From Vigna angularis (lineage: Eukaryota; Streptophyta; Magnoliopsida; Fabales; Fabaceae), in the NCBI RefSeq assembly GCF_016808095.1, contig NC_068972.1, positions 6,566,001 to 6,630,000 of the forward strand: 64,000 bases of DNA, in the 5' to 3' direction. The translations under genes were made by a program, and so were the position numbers. The notes beneath the pieces are model-generated. The model worked only from the letters and a program-made list of their open reading frames with translations, had not been told where the DNA came from and ran no database searches. Shown piece by piece: positions 10,408 to 23,051 of this stretch (its first letter is position 1; each line of letters opens with the position of its first letter).

Positions 10408-12947
10408 ATGGGTAGCATCGTGGTGGAAGACGCCGATACTGACACAGTGTATGTGGCGGTGGGAAACAACGCGGAGAAGACGCAACAACTGTTGCATTGG
10501 ACGGTTAAGAATTTCTCTGGCAAGAATGTTTGTCTTCTTCATATTCACCGACCTTACTCCCTCAATTCGTTCTGTGAGTTTCTCCTCAATTATGCCTTTT
10601 AAGTAGAAAACGTAAATTATCTTCTTTATATATAAAAATTAATAAATAAAGGTGCGTCTTGTGGTTGTTTTCTTTTCATCAAACGTTTAGACGAATGTAT
10701 GGAGTTTTAGTGGAAATTTGGTTGCTGGATTGGTTAATTATTGGTTTAATTTGGTTGTTGGGTTTGGATTGACTTTTTGGGTTGGCTATTATGTGTGTAT
10801 TCTATCAATTGAAGAAAAGCTCGAGGTCGGGGACTTTTCAGAAGAAGGAAGGAAGACTGATAATGCTGAATTGAACTCTTGGATTTGAGGGTGAAGATGA
10901 AAAGGCAAATATTGGATTATGTCGTTTTGCATTTACTGCTAGTTATTGATGAAATGAATGATGAAGCTATAAATGGTGAAACTGCTTAGTAAATAGGTGA
11001 TTGGAGGTGATATTTGATTTGTGGCAAGTGTATAAAGGTTTTAAAAGAACAAGGGTAAGAAGAGCGTAATTGAGACTAAAGTGAGTTAGTTGATGACTTG
11101 AAGCTTAGGTTTGACTTGCAAATATAAAGATGAACATTAAGCTTGTTTCATTATTTCAAATTAGCCAAATTTAAGGTTTGGGCTTGGTTTGTTTAAAAAT
11201 TTAAAGATTGGTCTACTGTTCAACTCATTTATAACTCAGTTTTCTTTTTCCTTTACGGGATTTTGTCTTGAAGAATTTTTTAATTACATTGTGGGCATTT
11301 TAATGATAGACGATGAAGTAAACATAGGATGAGATAGAAAAAGAATCTGTGACAATGCATGTAATTATAATTCTCTAAATAAAATTACTACTTACTAAGT
11401 GATACAAATATGTAAAATATTATTATCTTCAAACCCTCTTTCTTATCTAAAATTTACTTTTTTGTGACTCACACAGACTTACATACTTTAATATCAAGCT
11501 TATAAAACTTGAGATTTGACTCATTTATATGTCTAAATAGAACTTATAGCCAATCTTTTGTGTTGCTAACTATTGAAAAAAGAGCTTGATCAACCGTTCT
11601 GTTTTGGATAATTAATGAATAACTAAATTCATTTGCTATCTAGAACAAGTTTTGTGTTTGATAAAAACGTTGGTGAAAAACATGCTTATGAAAAATAATG
11701 AAATATTTTGCAGTATTGCTTGAGGATTAAGGATGCATTGAATCTTAGAGACTTGTTTTTTTGTCATCAAATTAGCTGTGATGTTAAATTTAGTGGAGCA
11801 TAAAATTAAAACAGAAAAAAAGAGAAATTTATGTGGTCTATTTTGGTATTGACTTGTATATTTGATATATAACTTCTGTAGTAAATACTGATCTTATTCT
11901 GGCTATATTCATACTAGGTAGGGTAGGTCTTATCTGATAGTTTGGTAATATTTAACAAACTAAGAACATTTTCTTTTTTTTGTTTATAAGCATGTGCAAC
12001 AGACAGGAATCTCTCTGGGTATGAGCCAAAAGACCTTCCAATCCAGGCATTCCAGGATCAGGGAAATCAATCAGTGCACGAACTTCTAGACCAATACATT
12101 CTTGATCTGGTTCCTGCAGGGGTATTATCTTTTTCCTATTTTTTTTGTTTCTGCAGATAAATTTTTGACACTGAATATGTAGTGTACTTGTATTTATTTT
12201 AGTAAATAAGAAATTCAATTCAAATTTGAATTTGGTTCTCCGTTGACTTAAAAATGAGCAGTGCGGTGAACATTTTAAAGTGCACGATTTGTCACTCCAT
12301 AAGTTTCGATCAATCATCAATTCATAGGGTCATCCTCACATTGTTTTACCAAATTTTTCAATGGGAAAGTTCAAAATCTACCTTGGGTTCAACTGCTCTT
12401 TGGTCCTTAAAAAATATACCAGTCTCTCTTAATTTGTAGGGATTGTGTTGCATGTTTTGAAATATCGAGAATCAAAATATACATGACACAACTTGAAGGT
12501 GTAAATTGAACTTTTCCCTTTATTTTAAGAGGAACTAGGTAAGCATCTACCTGAAGGGTCTTTCAAGGGGGAACACTACCTTCTCTAAGTATGCCATGAA
12601 CTTTTGATTTTAGTTATATTTAAACAGTTCAAAATTATAGTAATGGAAGATCATTGTTATGTTTATAGCTATTTCATGAAGAAATCCAGATTTTGTTTAC
12701 ATTATGGCGTATGTGTGCATAGGTACGGGCCTGTAAATTGTTGATTGAGATGGATGATATTGAGAAAGGGATCACAGAAGCTATTGCTCAACACAGTATT
12801 AGATGGCTTGTAGTGGGAGCAGCAGCAGATGGATATAACATGGGGTATCAATTCCAAACCTCAGTAGCTTTTAATTTTAAGAATGATGAGCAAACACAGT
12901 CTGTGTATAAGATACAATACCTATCTGATATGACGATATTATTAATC

Positions 12948-12987
<40 letters not shown>

Positions 12988-13037
12988 ATATATATATATA
13001 TGTATGTAAGATATATATATATATATATATGTATGTA

Positions 13038-13104
<67 letters not shown>

Positions 13105-16100
13105 AGATATATATATATATATATATATATGTAGGACATGTAAGATGCATATCTAGTTATGTATAGAAGTTCATAAAACATGAGGAATATATGATTTCAA
13201 ATTTCAAATTGAGAAAATACTTCTTGCACACTGCATTAAACAGAAAAAAACTTATAAATCATTGTTATCATAAATCACTCCTATTGTCTATGAATATGAA
13301 TACTAAAATCGTATTCCCTTTTGAGATCATCCATAAAGAGAACACTTTCCATTTTTTGGTTTATTAAGATACAATGCTTCTATGATTTTGTTACACATTC
13401 CATGTCTCATGTAGCTATGTTAGATATCCATAACGTTTACTAATGGTTTGGATACTTCATTGATATGTGTCAGTGAAGTGTCTGTGAGTATCAGTATCAA
13501 ATGTGGATGCATGATGAAAATAGAAGTATGGCTGCTTCAATTCTCATTAATTTAATTTTTTCTTATCTTATCTTATTGAAGTCACTGGATACCTGTGCTA
13601 TAAAACTGGAACTGCTTAAAGAGTGAAAATGTAATTGGTCTAGACAACTCTAGCTTTATGGTTATATCTCTTGAACTTTCTTTGGGATAGGATTGTTGCA
13701 TTGTGTTAGGGGGTTCCTTCTAACGTTCAACCATTCTGCATATAGTTTTTTTATGGGGGGTTTTCATTTCAGATATGCCTAGATATTGGACTGTTATGCT
13801 TCATTGACGGCATTTTCCTTTTTTAGAAAGTTTCTACCTTAATACCCACCATACTACATTGGTGTTCATGTTGGGTCACCAGTATTAAAAAGAGTTATGA
13901 CTAGAAAGTACCACTTGGCTTGAGGATATTGACAAGAGATCTGAAGTGAAACTTCCATAGTGTTCAACAAAGTTTATAATATATGTACTATGTAAAAGAG
14001 TGAAGCAGAGTACGACATCCAAATAAAATTCCTGTTTCTGTCTGGTTAAATGAAAATTTGCTTCGTGAGTTTGCTTTCAACTCTAAATTAGAGCTGTGTT
14101 AATTTGCATCTTTTATTTCATTACTAAACTATAGTGGTTGAAATTGCAGCAAACTGGCAAAGCAAGATTCGGAGAAGGCTATTTTTATACGCAAACAAGC
14201 ATTGCTATCATGTAATATTTGGTTCATTTGCAAGGGCAACCTCATATGTACTAGGTAAAATGTAAATGAAAATGATAAATGTACTGCAATGACATGATTC
14301 TAATATATGGTCAGTCATTCTGCTTCTTTATCATCTGATAACTAGGCTTAGGACTGTCACAAAAAGGAAACCCCTTGAGAAGAGAATTTTCTCAATTTTT
14401 GTTGGTAATTAAGTGAACAGCACTACTGAGTATTCTTTTTCCTTGTCACTGTTTTTTTTTCAACTACTTTACTGAAAAGTCAGAGAATATGAGGAGTGAA
14501 TCATGATCATTGAGCATTCCATAACTATCAAATTTGAAAAAAAATCCATCACACTATTATTTAAGAAGTCTAACGGTCAGATCTTTTAAATTTGATCATT
14601 CGTAAAATATCCAATGTTCATTACGCATTGCTAATTTTTTCCAAGATTTATAAGTTTGCCCATGTTGGGCTGGGGGATGGCTTTTTGATTCATTAATGCC
14701 CATCTGTAGCTCAAATTTCAGAAGAATTTGACTGCAGTCAGTATTTAGTCATTTAGTTTGTATATTCTTACATATGAAGAGTATACTAGACTCTAATGAT
14801 AGCTTTTATGTATGAAGTATGACTTAGTTTCAGATTAATAATTTAATATATCTATTATTAAGATGATCTAGAAAAGGGACCTTTAAATCTAGTTGTGTAT
14901 TTTGTGAAATATTCATTTATAAAAAATGTTATGTAATGAATTTTGATTGATTTTATTTTTATCTTAGTGCCAAAAAATTGTGATTCTTAAAGCTTTGGCT
15001 TTTAACCAAATTAAATGGCATTGTTGTGTAATCTATATATTGAAAAAAGTGATCTTATGTTCTGGAAGTGTTGAAGAATATAGTATAAAATAAGTTATTA
15101 CCCTTGTGGTAGGACGTTAGAGAGTGACAGGTGATGCTTTGGTGGACAAAAATAGCTAAAGAAGAAAACATTAATTTTATTTTGTTGACAATTTACTAAA
15201 TGAATTGTGTATCACATTCGGAGCGTGGATGAGTAGAAAGGCAAACTCAATGGTTCTGTAAAGCAGAAAGGACCTTATACTCCCACTAATCATGTTGTTT
15301 TCATTTAAACGACCTTATTACAAGTTTTGATCTTTCACTTAGATTTTTTTTTATCATATTCTGTAATATTGGCAACAACTTCTTTAGCTGATAATTTGTT
15401 CTATATCTTCCACTTTTATGAAATGCACAAATTAAATCAGGGTATATAGCAAGCATACTTCTGACATAGAGGGTGGGCCTGCTTTGTTGGTGCTCAATTC
15501 AAATACAGAAAAGTCTACATCGAAATCGACTCTAGATGCATTGAAATATTTAGGTATTCTTTTTAGATGTTTCTTTTCTATGTTTGTTATCAATTTAGAA
15601 TGGCATAGCTATTCTTCAGATCAGGCCATTTATCAATTTCTATAAGGACTGTCAGGGGAATAACTGTTGACAGGTTTCTGCAGATTCTGGTGATATGAAA
15701 GAAATCCAAAGTATCAGTTCCAACCGTTCCTTAAATACAAAATGGTCCTTTAATAAGGTCATGGACAGGTCAAAGTTGCCAGATTTGACGTTTCATGAGG
15801 TGAGAGGTGATTTTTCTGCTTTAACCTTGGTGTAAAAGTTTATTCTTTTTATACTTTACACTTTCTCGTGTGCTTCTACACTTTAGTGGTAGGACTGTAA
15901 GAATTTTTTTTCCTATGTCAACACTTGAAAGTTTTGATTTCTTGTGAATAAGATCAGAGCGTGTATCAGAGGGGTTTTCAAGTTTGGTATTGTCTCTTAT
16001 TCTAAAAATATATTTGTTTCAATCCGTAGTCTGGCATCTTCCATCTGGTTTAATTTTTTTTTACTGGTGGGATTAGAAGAAGCAAAATAAATGGTACACC

Positions 16101-19100
16101 ACCGCTGATGCCAAGAGCATGAAACCAAAAAGGGTATGGAGTGGCATTAAAGGCTGATAATAATAGAGAAAAAATGGAGTGACATTAAAGAGATGGAAAA
16201 TAGAAAATAGTTCTATCAAGATTTATAATAAACACAATTTTCATTGCTTAAATATAAAAAGTGATATATTTTTTCTTCTAATGGTCGCTCTGATTTGGTT
16301 TCTCAAATTTTGCTCGATGGTTACTATTTGGAGTATAAGTATTATTTCTTAAAAATAAGAAAAAAGATAATTACGCCCCTGTTTCCAATTCTTTTTCGAT
16401 ATCAATCTTAGCTTTATACTTGAATTTCAATGGAGAAAGATCTTTTGGACTATTTACTCTTAATTAATTCAGACTGTCAGGCACACTACCTTCATCACCT
16501 GTATCCCTTATCATTGTTACTTTATGTATATGGCACTACGGGACGTGAAAGCCCAAATCTCAGATAAATAGAATAGTCAGCTCAATGCAGCTAATTGATA
16601 TACTTGTTCGTATGGATAGATGTGTATAATATATGTTTGCATGAATTGCTGTCTGATTATTGATGAACTAAAGTGATTACCAGTTTTCTTCTGAAACTAG
16701 TTTCAAATTGCATTTTTGACAGGATGAAGCATTTGAAAGCCAGTGTGCTCAGGAAATAAGAAGAAGAAAAGAAGTTGAAGAACAATTGGCAAGGTCAAAG
16801 CAAGAAGTACAGAAAATGAAGAATCAGCAGGATGAAATACTTGAAGAATTGCAAATGGTCAAAGACCAAAATTCTGCACTTATGAACCAAATTTCTGAGT
16901 CCCAGTTTACGGTAACAGAGTTTGAGGAGAAGATCATATCAGCTGTGGACCTTCTGATAAGTTTCAGGGAAAAGAGAGATAGGCTTAGAATAGAGCATGC
17001 AAATGCAGTTAGGGAAGTCCAAGTGCTTAGAACATTTGGTGAAGCGGATACTCCCTTCTCTTATCAGGTAGAATTCCCTGCATTTTCTTTTGTGGAGATC
17101 AATGAGGCAACTCATGATTTCGATCCGTCTTGGAAGATTGGAGAGGGAAGGTATGGAAGTGTTTACAAGGGACTGCTTCGCAACATGCATGTTGCCATAA
17201 AAATGTTACCCTCTTACGGTCAAGAGAGTCTATCAAAATTCCAACATCAGGTAATTTCATGTTATCTGTTACAGTGTCTACTTGAAAGTCTGAAATTAGA
17301 CTAGAAAATATGCTCATTACGCACCTCCCACCAAAATTATTCAGAAGATTTTTTGGGCCTTACATGATTAATACTTGTCATCTCTACCATTTTGGAACAG
17401 TTGCACATATATTATACTATAATACAACATAAACACTTCATAAATTATCCTACCTGATTCGATATCTGAAGATTTTTGGATAATTTGATGTATTTTTGAG
17501 CGAAAGGAATTATTGACATGGTGCATCTGACTCTTTTCCTTCTCTTTTCTTATAAATAAGTTGTAAGTCTCCATAGTCCAGAGATCTATTTTATTTTCAC
17601 TTTATAGTTTGGTCCAATTGGTTCCCGTTATCAGATTAATGTATGCACACACACGCACACCATAATTCCAAGCTTCTGATCTTCAAGTATGTTTGAAATT
17701 AAATTATGTTGAGCGATTGATCCAAAAAGGCTTGACTGAATACTTCTGTCATAGGTTGTGTGTGCATGAGGAACTCACTTTTTTATCGTTGTCTGGCTAT
17801 ATTATTGGTTGAATTTCAGGTAGAGGTCTTGAGTAGGGTAAGACATCCAAATTTGTTAACACTAATTGGAAGCTGTGCAGAGTCTAGGTCACTTGTGTAT
17901 GAGTACCTAAACAATGGCAGCCTTGAAAGCCACCTTGCCCGCAAAGAAAAGAATCCACTTCCATGGCAAATTCGAATGTCTATTGCTACAGATATATGCT
18001 CTGCTCTAATCTTCATTCACTCCAGCAAGCCTTGCATTATCCATGGGAATTTGAAACCTAGTAAAGTTCTCCTCGATGCTAACTTTGTTGCCAAACTGAG
18101 TGACTTGGGCATTCCTAGTTTAGTTCAGCAAAGTTTGGATTCAGCTGATGCAAACACAATATATAATAACCCAAATGAACGTTTGGCGTATGTGGATCCA
18201 GAGTATTTTGTCAATGGCAAGTTTACACCCGAATCAGATGTATATTCATTTGGAGTCATATTGTTACAACTTCTAACTGGAAGACCACTTTTGGGGTTAG
18301 TAAGGGATGTGAAGTGTGCATTGGAAAAGGAAAACCTTAAAGCAGTCTTGGATTTTTCAGCTGGTGAATGGCCACTTTATCAAACTGAACTGCTGGCATA
18401 TTTAGCACTGAGGTGTTGTGAAAAGAATTGGTTGAACAGGCCAGACCTTGTGTCTGAAATTTGGAGTGTTCTGGAACCATTCAAAGCTATTCGCATTGAC
18501 AAACCATATTTGATTTCAAAGAAGCTTCGTCGTGTTCCTTCACATTTTGTCTGCCCCATTGTCCAGGTGAACATCATACATTTTTTCCAAATGCACTTTT
18601 TAAAAAAAATAAAATTGCTTGCCTTTGAAGCTCCGGATGGATTAGCGACCCTTACAACTTCATCTTATCCAATAACTGCCCCCAAATCTAGTAGAATTCT
18701 ATCAAAATTCTGACTCAGTTTTGTTGTGCAATTTTAACACTAAGTTTTTATAAGCAATTAAAGTGTCTGGGGGTTATTCTTTTCTCCTCCACCTCCTCAT
18801 CTTACTAATTAGCCAGCTGTTGTAGCATATGCGAATTATTGCAATCACAAGTTAAAACATTGGGTTTCCGCGGGATTGCTTTCCTGTTTGTGATAATCAT
18901 AACATTTACCTTTTGGTTTTACAGGAAGTAATGGAAGATCCATACATAGCTGCAGATGGCTTTACGTATGAAGAAGAGGCAATAAGAGGGTGGCTGAATA
19001 GTGGCCACGACACTTCCCCCATGACAAACCTCAAGCTTGATCACACGGATTTGGTACCTAACTATGCTCTACATAATGCAATTCTGGAGTGGCAACAACA

Positions 19101-19104
19101 GTAA
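10408..19104 (+). CDS. PUB32: U-box protein with USP, coiled-coil and kinase-like domains (PUB32-like)
   Basis: Nine exons: 10408-10573, 11991-12121, 12723-12844, 14150-14254, 15450-15553, 15684-15799, 16723-17250, 17820-18566 and 18925-19104. All are in phase and encode 732 aa. Domains in order: a universal-stress-protein-like N-terminus (residues ~5-170), a linker, a coiled coil (~250-350), a kinase-like domain (~375-645) and a C-terminal U-box (~663-732; [29 protein letters not shown]). The glycine loop IGEGRYGSV (~387) and the VAIK lysine (408) are present. The HRD motif is HGN (499-501), lacking the catalytic Asp, while the metal-binding Asp remains as DLG (519). The predicted role is an E3 ubiquitin ligase with a probably inactive kinase domain. 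Domain order and adjacency to the At3g49055-type gene point to PUB32 (At3g49060). The first ATG in this frame is at 10408; the frame is open upstream to 10201 without another ATG. Confidence 0.9.
12950..13130. repeat. (AT)n microsatellite in intron 3 of the PUB32-like gene
   Basis: About 180 bp of alternating AT, interrupted several times by TGTATGTAAG or TGTAAG. It lies between coding exons 3 and 4 and creates spurious Tyr/Ile reading frames on the minus strand. Confidence 0.95.
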
Positions 19105-19177
19105 ACCTTCACTGTCCATTATACATGCACATATTACACTGGTATAAATCACTTATCACATACAAATTAAAATCTAA

Positions 19178-19274
19178 GGTGAGCCAGTAAGGGTGTATTT
19201 ACACTTGAATTTTAGTGAGTTAAAATCATAGTGCGTTTTAAAATCCAAATACACCCTTGCTTGCTCATTTTAGA
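19178..19274. mobile_element. Small fold-back (MITE-like) element just 3' of the PUB32-like gene
   Basis: AAGGGTGTATTT (19189-19200) is reverse-complemented exactly at 19247-19258 (AAATACACCCTT). The pairing extends with mismatches on both sides, GTGAGCCAGT against GCTTGCTCAT. The element is about 95 bp and may lie in the 3' UTR of the gene stopping at 19104. Boundaries and target duplication are uncertain. Confidence 0.55.
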
Positions 19275-21957
19275 AACTTCACTTTATAAAGATTCATATC
19301 CTGATATATTGATAGCAAGTTGGGACGGAAAAGGGAGGAAATAGAGGGCAAGGGAATTTTTTAATTAAACCTTTCCCTTGATTGAGAGCTTTCTGAAACC
19401 AGGAATGACTATGTAAATAAACCTTGTTATTTTTATTAATTACAATTTAAAGTTCTCCAAAACTGAAGGATTAATGTGTAAACTAGTCCAATCAAACATA
19501 ATATTTGACTTCACCACCTTCTATTTATCTGCCCTAATCATTAAAGGAAACGAGATTGTTTTAATTGACAAAATATCCTTTTTAAATACCCGAAACGTGA
19601 TTGATTATTTTTCCAAGTATTTAATAAAATACAACAATTTTTGTATTGAATTTATTAAAGTTCTCTCCATATACTTCTAACTTTTCTGAAAAATAAATGA
19701 TCGTATATTTGAATTTGGTTCCTTGAAATTGAAGGAAAGGCATAGTAGAGGATGTTGTCTTTCTTTTTTTTTATCAGCAAAGAGTAGAGGATGTTGTAAA
19801 CATCTTTTAGTTTATGTATTTGATTTTACCATGATTTTTAACGGTTCAATTTTCTTTAATAAATAGCATTTTTAACATTAAATAATGTCTGGATTTTTTT
19901 TATACAGTCAGTGTCTATTAATAATGCAGATGTATTTTTATTTTTTAATTTTAAATAATAGTATTTAAAAACAATTCTTTAAAATAGCAATCAATATCTA
20001 TTTTGATTTTGTCATGATGGATATGGTGGATGACAAATTAAAAGTGTGTCATTTTAGAAGCAATGTGCATGACAAATTAAAAGTGTGTGTCATTTAAAAT
20101 TTAAAAGTGTCTGAGTAATTATAATAGTAAAAATCACTTTATGATATTTTTATTTTATCAAAAAGGAGGAAACAATGACTTGTGTGACAGTGTTCAAATA
20201 GATTAGAGAATCAACAAGGAAAATACAAAAGCTAATGGTTGATTTCTTGGTGGCCTAGTTTACAGTTGCATATGCTCACAAATGAAAAAAAAATGGACCT
20301 TGATCTAGACTTCAAGTACTATGATAAGTGATGAAATGTAAGTTAAATGAATGACCAATGATCTTCATCTATTAACTTAGCATGTGAGTTAACTGCAAAA
20401 GTAATGTCTATTCGGAATATAGTCAAATAAACAAGTTTTTCAATTAATGTTCTACAAAAATATTCTGAATAGGGTTATCATCTTTAGGACTAAGTTTTAA
20501 GTTTGTATTCACATATAATGGATGTGCACGTAGGTATGTGTGTTTATATATGTGCGTATGTGATTTAATAACATTTTAAAAAAAACAAATAATAAGGAAA
20601 ATTGATTAAAAATAGTGTTAATCTCTTGTACAAATTTAACTTATTTTTAAAAATTATATTTTGTTCATAAACTAAATACATATATATTTTCTCATTACAA
20701 TTTATGAAAATTATATAAAATATCATTCTGATCATGAATGAAATATTTCTCACATGATCAAGGAAATAGTTTTACAATTGATTATGATATAACATCTCAT
20801 AATGTGATAACATAAATATATAATTTAATCTTAGAAAAATAATTTGGAAAAAATATATATTTAACATTTTTTTTCTTTTCTAACTAGTATGAGAAACCTT
20901 TTGTTAAAATCTCCAAAATTATCACCAACGTCTTTATGTAAGAAAGAAAATTACCCACGCTAAAAGATCCATCAAAAGAGTAATCCCTTTTAAATTTCAC
21001 CTTAAAATAGTATTATTAACATTCTAACTCCAATATACTTTTGATTTACATAAAACATTTGAGATTGTCTACTGGGATTAAAACCAAATTGATAAAAGAA
21101 TAAAATATAACAGACAAAATTAATTTTTGTTATTTCTTTGGATTTTCTTTTAAAGCCAATCAATTCTGTTTGATTTGGGTTTTCTGAGTAAAAAATGTAT
21201 GTCATTAAGTTTTTTTTTTTTTTTGGAAAAATATATCACCTACAAAATCTTGGTGTGGTGATAAAGATTGACTGTGCCAATAATAATTGTAATAAATGTG
21301 CTTTGTTGTAGATCACTACAATTTGTTCGTTAATACGGAAAAAACATACCTTTGAAGAAGAAGAATGGCAAATTAAATATTGATATTCAATTACAAGACA
21401 AATTTACTCATTTTTAAGAGACAATTTATTTTATTATGATTTTGGTTTACAAGATGAAAATGAAATATATTTTTATGGAAAGAAAAACTTAGAATCAGAA
21501 AATCAAAAATAGTAAACGTTTATTTAAATCAACCCTAAAAAAGGTTTAATTTTATCTTATCTTTAATTCAAATGTTCTTTTAAACCAAAATTGTAGCAAT
21601 TCATATATCAAACATCTTATTTATCTATATATTCGTTGAGAAAGTCATACAAATTTATAATTAATTATGTAATACAATTTATGGAATAGATTTTATTTTT
21701 ATTTAAATCTGTAAAATAGTATTAATGAAAAAATAATATTAATTATATCACACTAGTTGATTTTCTCTATGACCTTACCTGCAGTTATTGAGTTTGTGAT
21801 TTTCATTTTCGAATTACATCAACGTCCAAATAGGAATGCCCAAATAGAAGTTGTTTTTGGAGTGGACAAGACCAAGCCCAAACTTTTTCTACCTTATGTT
21901 GTTTCTGTTTAATTCCTCCCTGAAATGACTAAAAGGACACCAACTTTAAATGTAAAC
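19275..21957. other. AT-rich intergenic DNA
   Basis: No gene is supported. A short direct duplication containing GACAAATTAAAAGTGTGT occurs near 20033 and 20070. The rest is low-complexity AT-rich sequence with only short open frames. Confidence 0.55.
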
Positions 21958-21985
21958 CACGTGCAGTCCTGAAAACAGGCACGTG
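21958..21985. promoter_or_regulatory. Two G-boxes upstream of the C2H2-finger gene
   Basis: CACGTG at 21958-21963 and again at 21980-21985, 22 bp apart start to start and flanked so that CACGTGC and GCACGTG face each other. They lie about 270 bp before the probable leader exon. G-boxes bind bHLH and bZIP factors; the target here is inferred only from position. Confidence 0.5.
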
Positions 21986-22229
21986 CGGCCACTCACTCCT
22001 TCCTCGGAATGTAAGTGGTTGGTTATGCTGTGAGTGTAAAACCAAACCACAATTTCATACCATGTTTTTTCACGCGCTATGAGAGAGCGTGGATGGATAG
22101 AAATCTTAGCGGTGAAAAAAAAAAAAAGTGAAAGAGTAATTAATTCAATATATTTTATTATTTGTTTTAATCAATTTCCTTTTTTATGTTTTTGAAGTTG
22201 TTTCTTGTTAGAAACGTTTTTCTTTCGCC

Positions 22230-22418
22230 CTACTACAACTGCAGCCTGCAGGAACGACAGAGAGAGTTCTCTTTCATACGCTATTTTCTCGCGTCTTCTC
22301 TCACGATTTTCTTTCCATCCAAATCCAAACACTCTCAATCCCTTCAAAGCCGTTTCGCTTCCGTTTCGGATCGTCACAACAGAGTTCGTTCGTCCTCCAA
22401 GCGATCTCTTCTTTTCTG
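22230..22418 (+). other. Probable non-coding leader exon of the C2H2-finger gene
   Basis: A C/T-rich, exon-like stretch ends at a good donor (CTG before GTACGTGA at 22419). The coding exon starts at 23052 directly after an acceptor (AATAG). This implies a leader intron of about 630 bp. The 5' end is approximate. Frames open through this exon look accidental. Confidence 0.5.
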
Positions 22419-23051
22419 GTACGTGATCTGCTGTCACTCCACTTAATTTTTTTACTCCCGATCTTAGATCACGTTCTTTGAATTCATTATATTATAGTTT
22501 TTTGGGAAAGTAAATTTGCCTTTCAGTGTCGTCTCCTTAGTCGAGGATGAAAATGAAGGTTGAATATAGGAGGTCGTATGTTTATGATAGATCGTGTTTA
22601 TGATAAATTGTGTTAAGTTTGGTGAATCGTAATTTAATTGTTAAAGCTATGGTTGTGGAGTGCTTACCAATGGATAATGCAAGAATATAAGTCTCTTTGA
22701 TAATGGAGTCACCCAACAAGGTTGTAGTGTAGATTCTACATCGATCTATTTTGCTCTAGGTTGAGTTTTGAAATGTTTTTTTATTTCTCATCGATCTAAT
22801 GTGTTGAGAGATTCGGTGTTTTGTTTTATATGATGTGACAATTTTCTTATCACTTTGGCATTGGTCTAGCAATATGTTATGTCTTGATTTTTTATTAGTT
22901 TCTTTGACATTCAATTTGTTGAATGAGTAACTTTCATCATCTTTTTCATTTCTCTTTGAATTTAAATTTATTCCCATGGTTACGAGTATAATTTTATACT
23001 TTGTGCAGTGCAATCTAGCAAAATTTCCTGGTAAGATTTTTGTCTGAATAG

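Noticed and set aside
10267..10602. PUB32-like protein starting at 10267
   Set aside because: That codon is TTG; the first in-frame ATG is 10408. Kept only as a finding.
12942..13181. Tyr/Ile-rich minus-strand frames
   Set aside because: Produced by the (AT)n microsatellite in an intron.
22171..22446. Small overlapping frames on both strands of the C2H2 leader exon
   Set aside because: Different frames compete, none continues into the spliced coding frame, and the region behaves as a non-coding leader exon.
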